A stretch of DNA of 7,709 nt. It comes from DATKYV01 sp035528275. GTDB taxonomy: Bacteria; Acidobacteriota; Terriglobia; UBA7540. Under the pieces are notes generated by a model. The model did not search any database, was not told where the DNA came from, and saw only the letters and a program-made list of their open reading frames with translations. Shown one piece after another: positions 5,216 to 7,709 of this stretch. Position 1 is the stretch's first letter; each line of letters begins with the position of its first letter. A program made the position numbers and the translations under genes. The stretch lies in NCBI GenBank assembly GCA_035528275.1, contig DATKYV010000216.1, positions 1 through 7,709 on the forward strand, in the 5' to 3' direction.

Positions 5216-5360
5216 AGCATTGGCAAGGCGGGATGTGGCTCAACCCAGAGTCACGATCCGCCCTGATCCCCGCGTCTGCGGGGTCCAACGCTCAATTTAC
5301 TGCGGGAGAACCGGATCCCGCTCCACGGGATCGGGTGCGGGTTTCTGTACGTGGGAGTTT
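5216..5360 (+). promoter_or_regulatory. Structured leader between the palindromes and fusA
   Basis: This stretch has no credible gene; an in-frame extension of fusA reaches TTG at 5220 but is not conserved in type. Three hairpins can be drawn: a bulged stem 5227-5237 with 5252-5262; CCCCGC 5268-5273 with GCGGGG 5278-5283 around GTCT; and GATCCCG 5314-5320 with CGGGATC 5326-5332 around CTCCA, extendable past one mismatch. No promoter with good hexamers was found. The fusA ribosome binding site, GGGAG at 5353-5357, is 3 nt from ATG and lies outside the last stem. Confidence 0.45.
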
Positions 5361-7514
<2,154 letters not shown>

Positions 7515-7570
7515 CCCGACGTCGGTTGGAGTCTGAAGCAATCCAATTCTCGCAGTGAGGCGAGGGCACC

Positions 7571-7709
7571 ATGGCCAAGGAAAAATTTGACAGAACGAAG
7601 CCGCACATGAACGTGGGGACGATTGGGCACATCGATCACGGCAAGACGATGTTGACGGCGGCGATCACGAAGGTTTTAGCGAAGGAGAACCCGAAGGTGA
7701 AGTTTCGGC
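7571..7709 (+). CDS. tuf: Elongation factor Tu, 3' part missing
   Basis: EF-Tu carries aminoacyl-tRNA to the ribosome. Only the first 46 codons plus one base lie in the window. They read MAKEKFDRTKPHMNVGTIGHIDHGKT, the hallmark EF-Tu start, then MLTAAITKVLAKENPKVKFR. The P-loop GHIDHGKT (19-26) is complete, with Lys25 and the magnesium-binding Thr26. Residue 27 is Met where most EF-Tu proteins have Thr. ATG 7571 is preceded by GAGGG (7562-7566), 4 nt away. All five Thr codons here are ACG, and G-ending codons dominate more than in fusA. It is the fourth str-operon gene, 56 nt after fusA, in the classic order. Identity is secure despite the truncation. Confidence 0.97.
   Translation, partial: MAKEKFDRTKPHMNVGTIGHIDHGKTMLTAAITKVLAKENPKVKFR

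Noticed and set aside
5220..5360. Upstream TTG start for fusA adding 47 residues
   Set aside because: The added residues are unlike any EF-G N-terminus and the DNA there is hairpin-rich; ATG 5361 has GGGAG before it and gives the canonical start.

Overview
This window is a dense, GC-rich run of translation and ribosome genes, all on the + strand. It holds ten genes: the 3' part of rplM, then complete rpsI, rpsB, tsf, pyrH, frr, rpsL, rpsG and fusA, then the first 46 codons of tuf. Every protein is recognisable from conserved motifs. I see no mobile element, CRISPR array, tRNA, rRNA or unknown protein-coding gene. The proteins look like those of a free-living, GC-rich bacterium. The gene order rplM-rpsI-rpsB-tsf-pyrH-frr, the S12 and S2 N-termini and the style of the intergenic repeats suggest an acidobacterium or a relative. 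That placement is an inference from remembered family sequences and was not tested by a search.

Layout: (1) positions 1-843 hold rplM (5' end cut off) and rpsI. (2) Positions 844-1032 are a repeat-rich spacer with a 23-nt inverted repeat (21/23 matches) and two sets of 14-nt tandem repeats. (3) Positions 1033-4100 hold the classic rpsB-tsf-pyrH-frr block: S2, EF-Ts, UMP kinase and ribosome recycling factor. (4) Positions 4101-4254 hold a strong-looking sigma70-type promoter (perfect TTGACA) and a hairpin-bearing leader. (5) Positions 4255-7709 hold the str operon rpsL-rpsG-fusA-tuf. Its rpsL-rpsG spacer holds a hairpin that may contain the only purine-rich patch before rpsG. Its rpsG-fusA spacer is unusually long (212 nt) and opens with three tandem palindromes.

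How the genes work together: L13, S9, S2, S12 and S7 are ribosomal proteins. EF-Ts recharges EF-Tu, EF-Tu delivers aminoacyl-tRNA, EF-G translocates, and RRF with EF-G recycles the ribosome. UMP kinase is the customary metabolic passenger, supplying UDP for RNA synthesis. So one stretch encodes nearly the whole elongation and recycling factor set. The genes are ordinary. The interest lies in the non-coding structure (the palindromes after rpsG and the inverted repeat before rpsB), in the direct joining of the frr block to the str operon, and in a few protein oddities: an EF-G domain IV insertion, a Met in the EF-Tu P-loop region, and a long charged S2 tail. I found no convincing new biological system.
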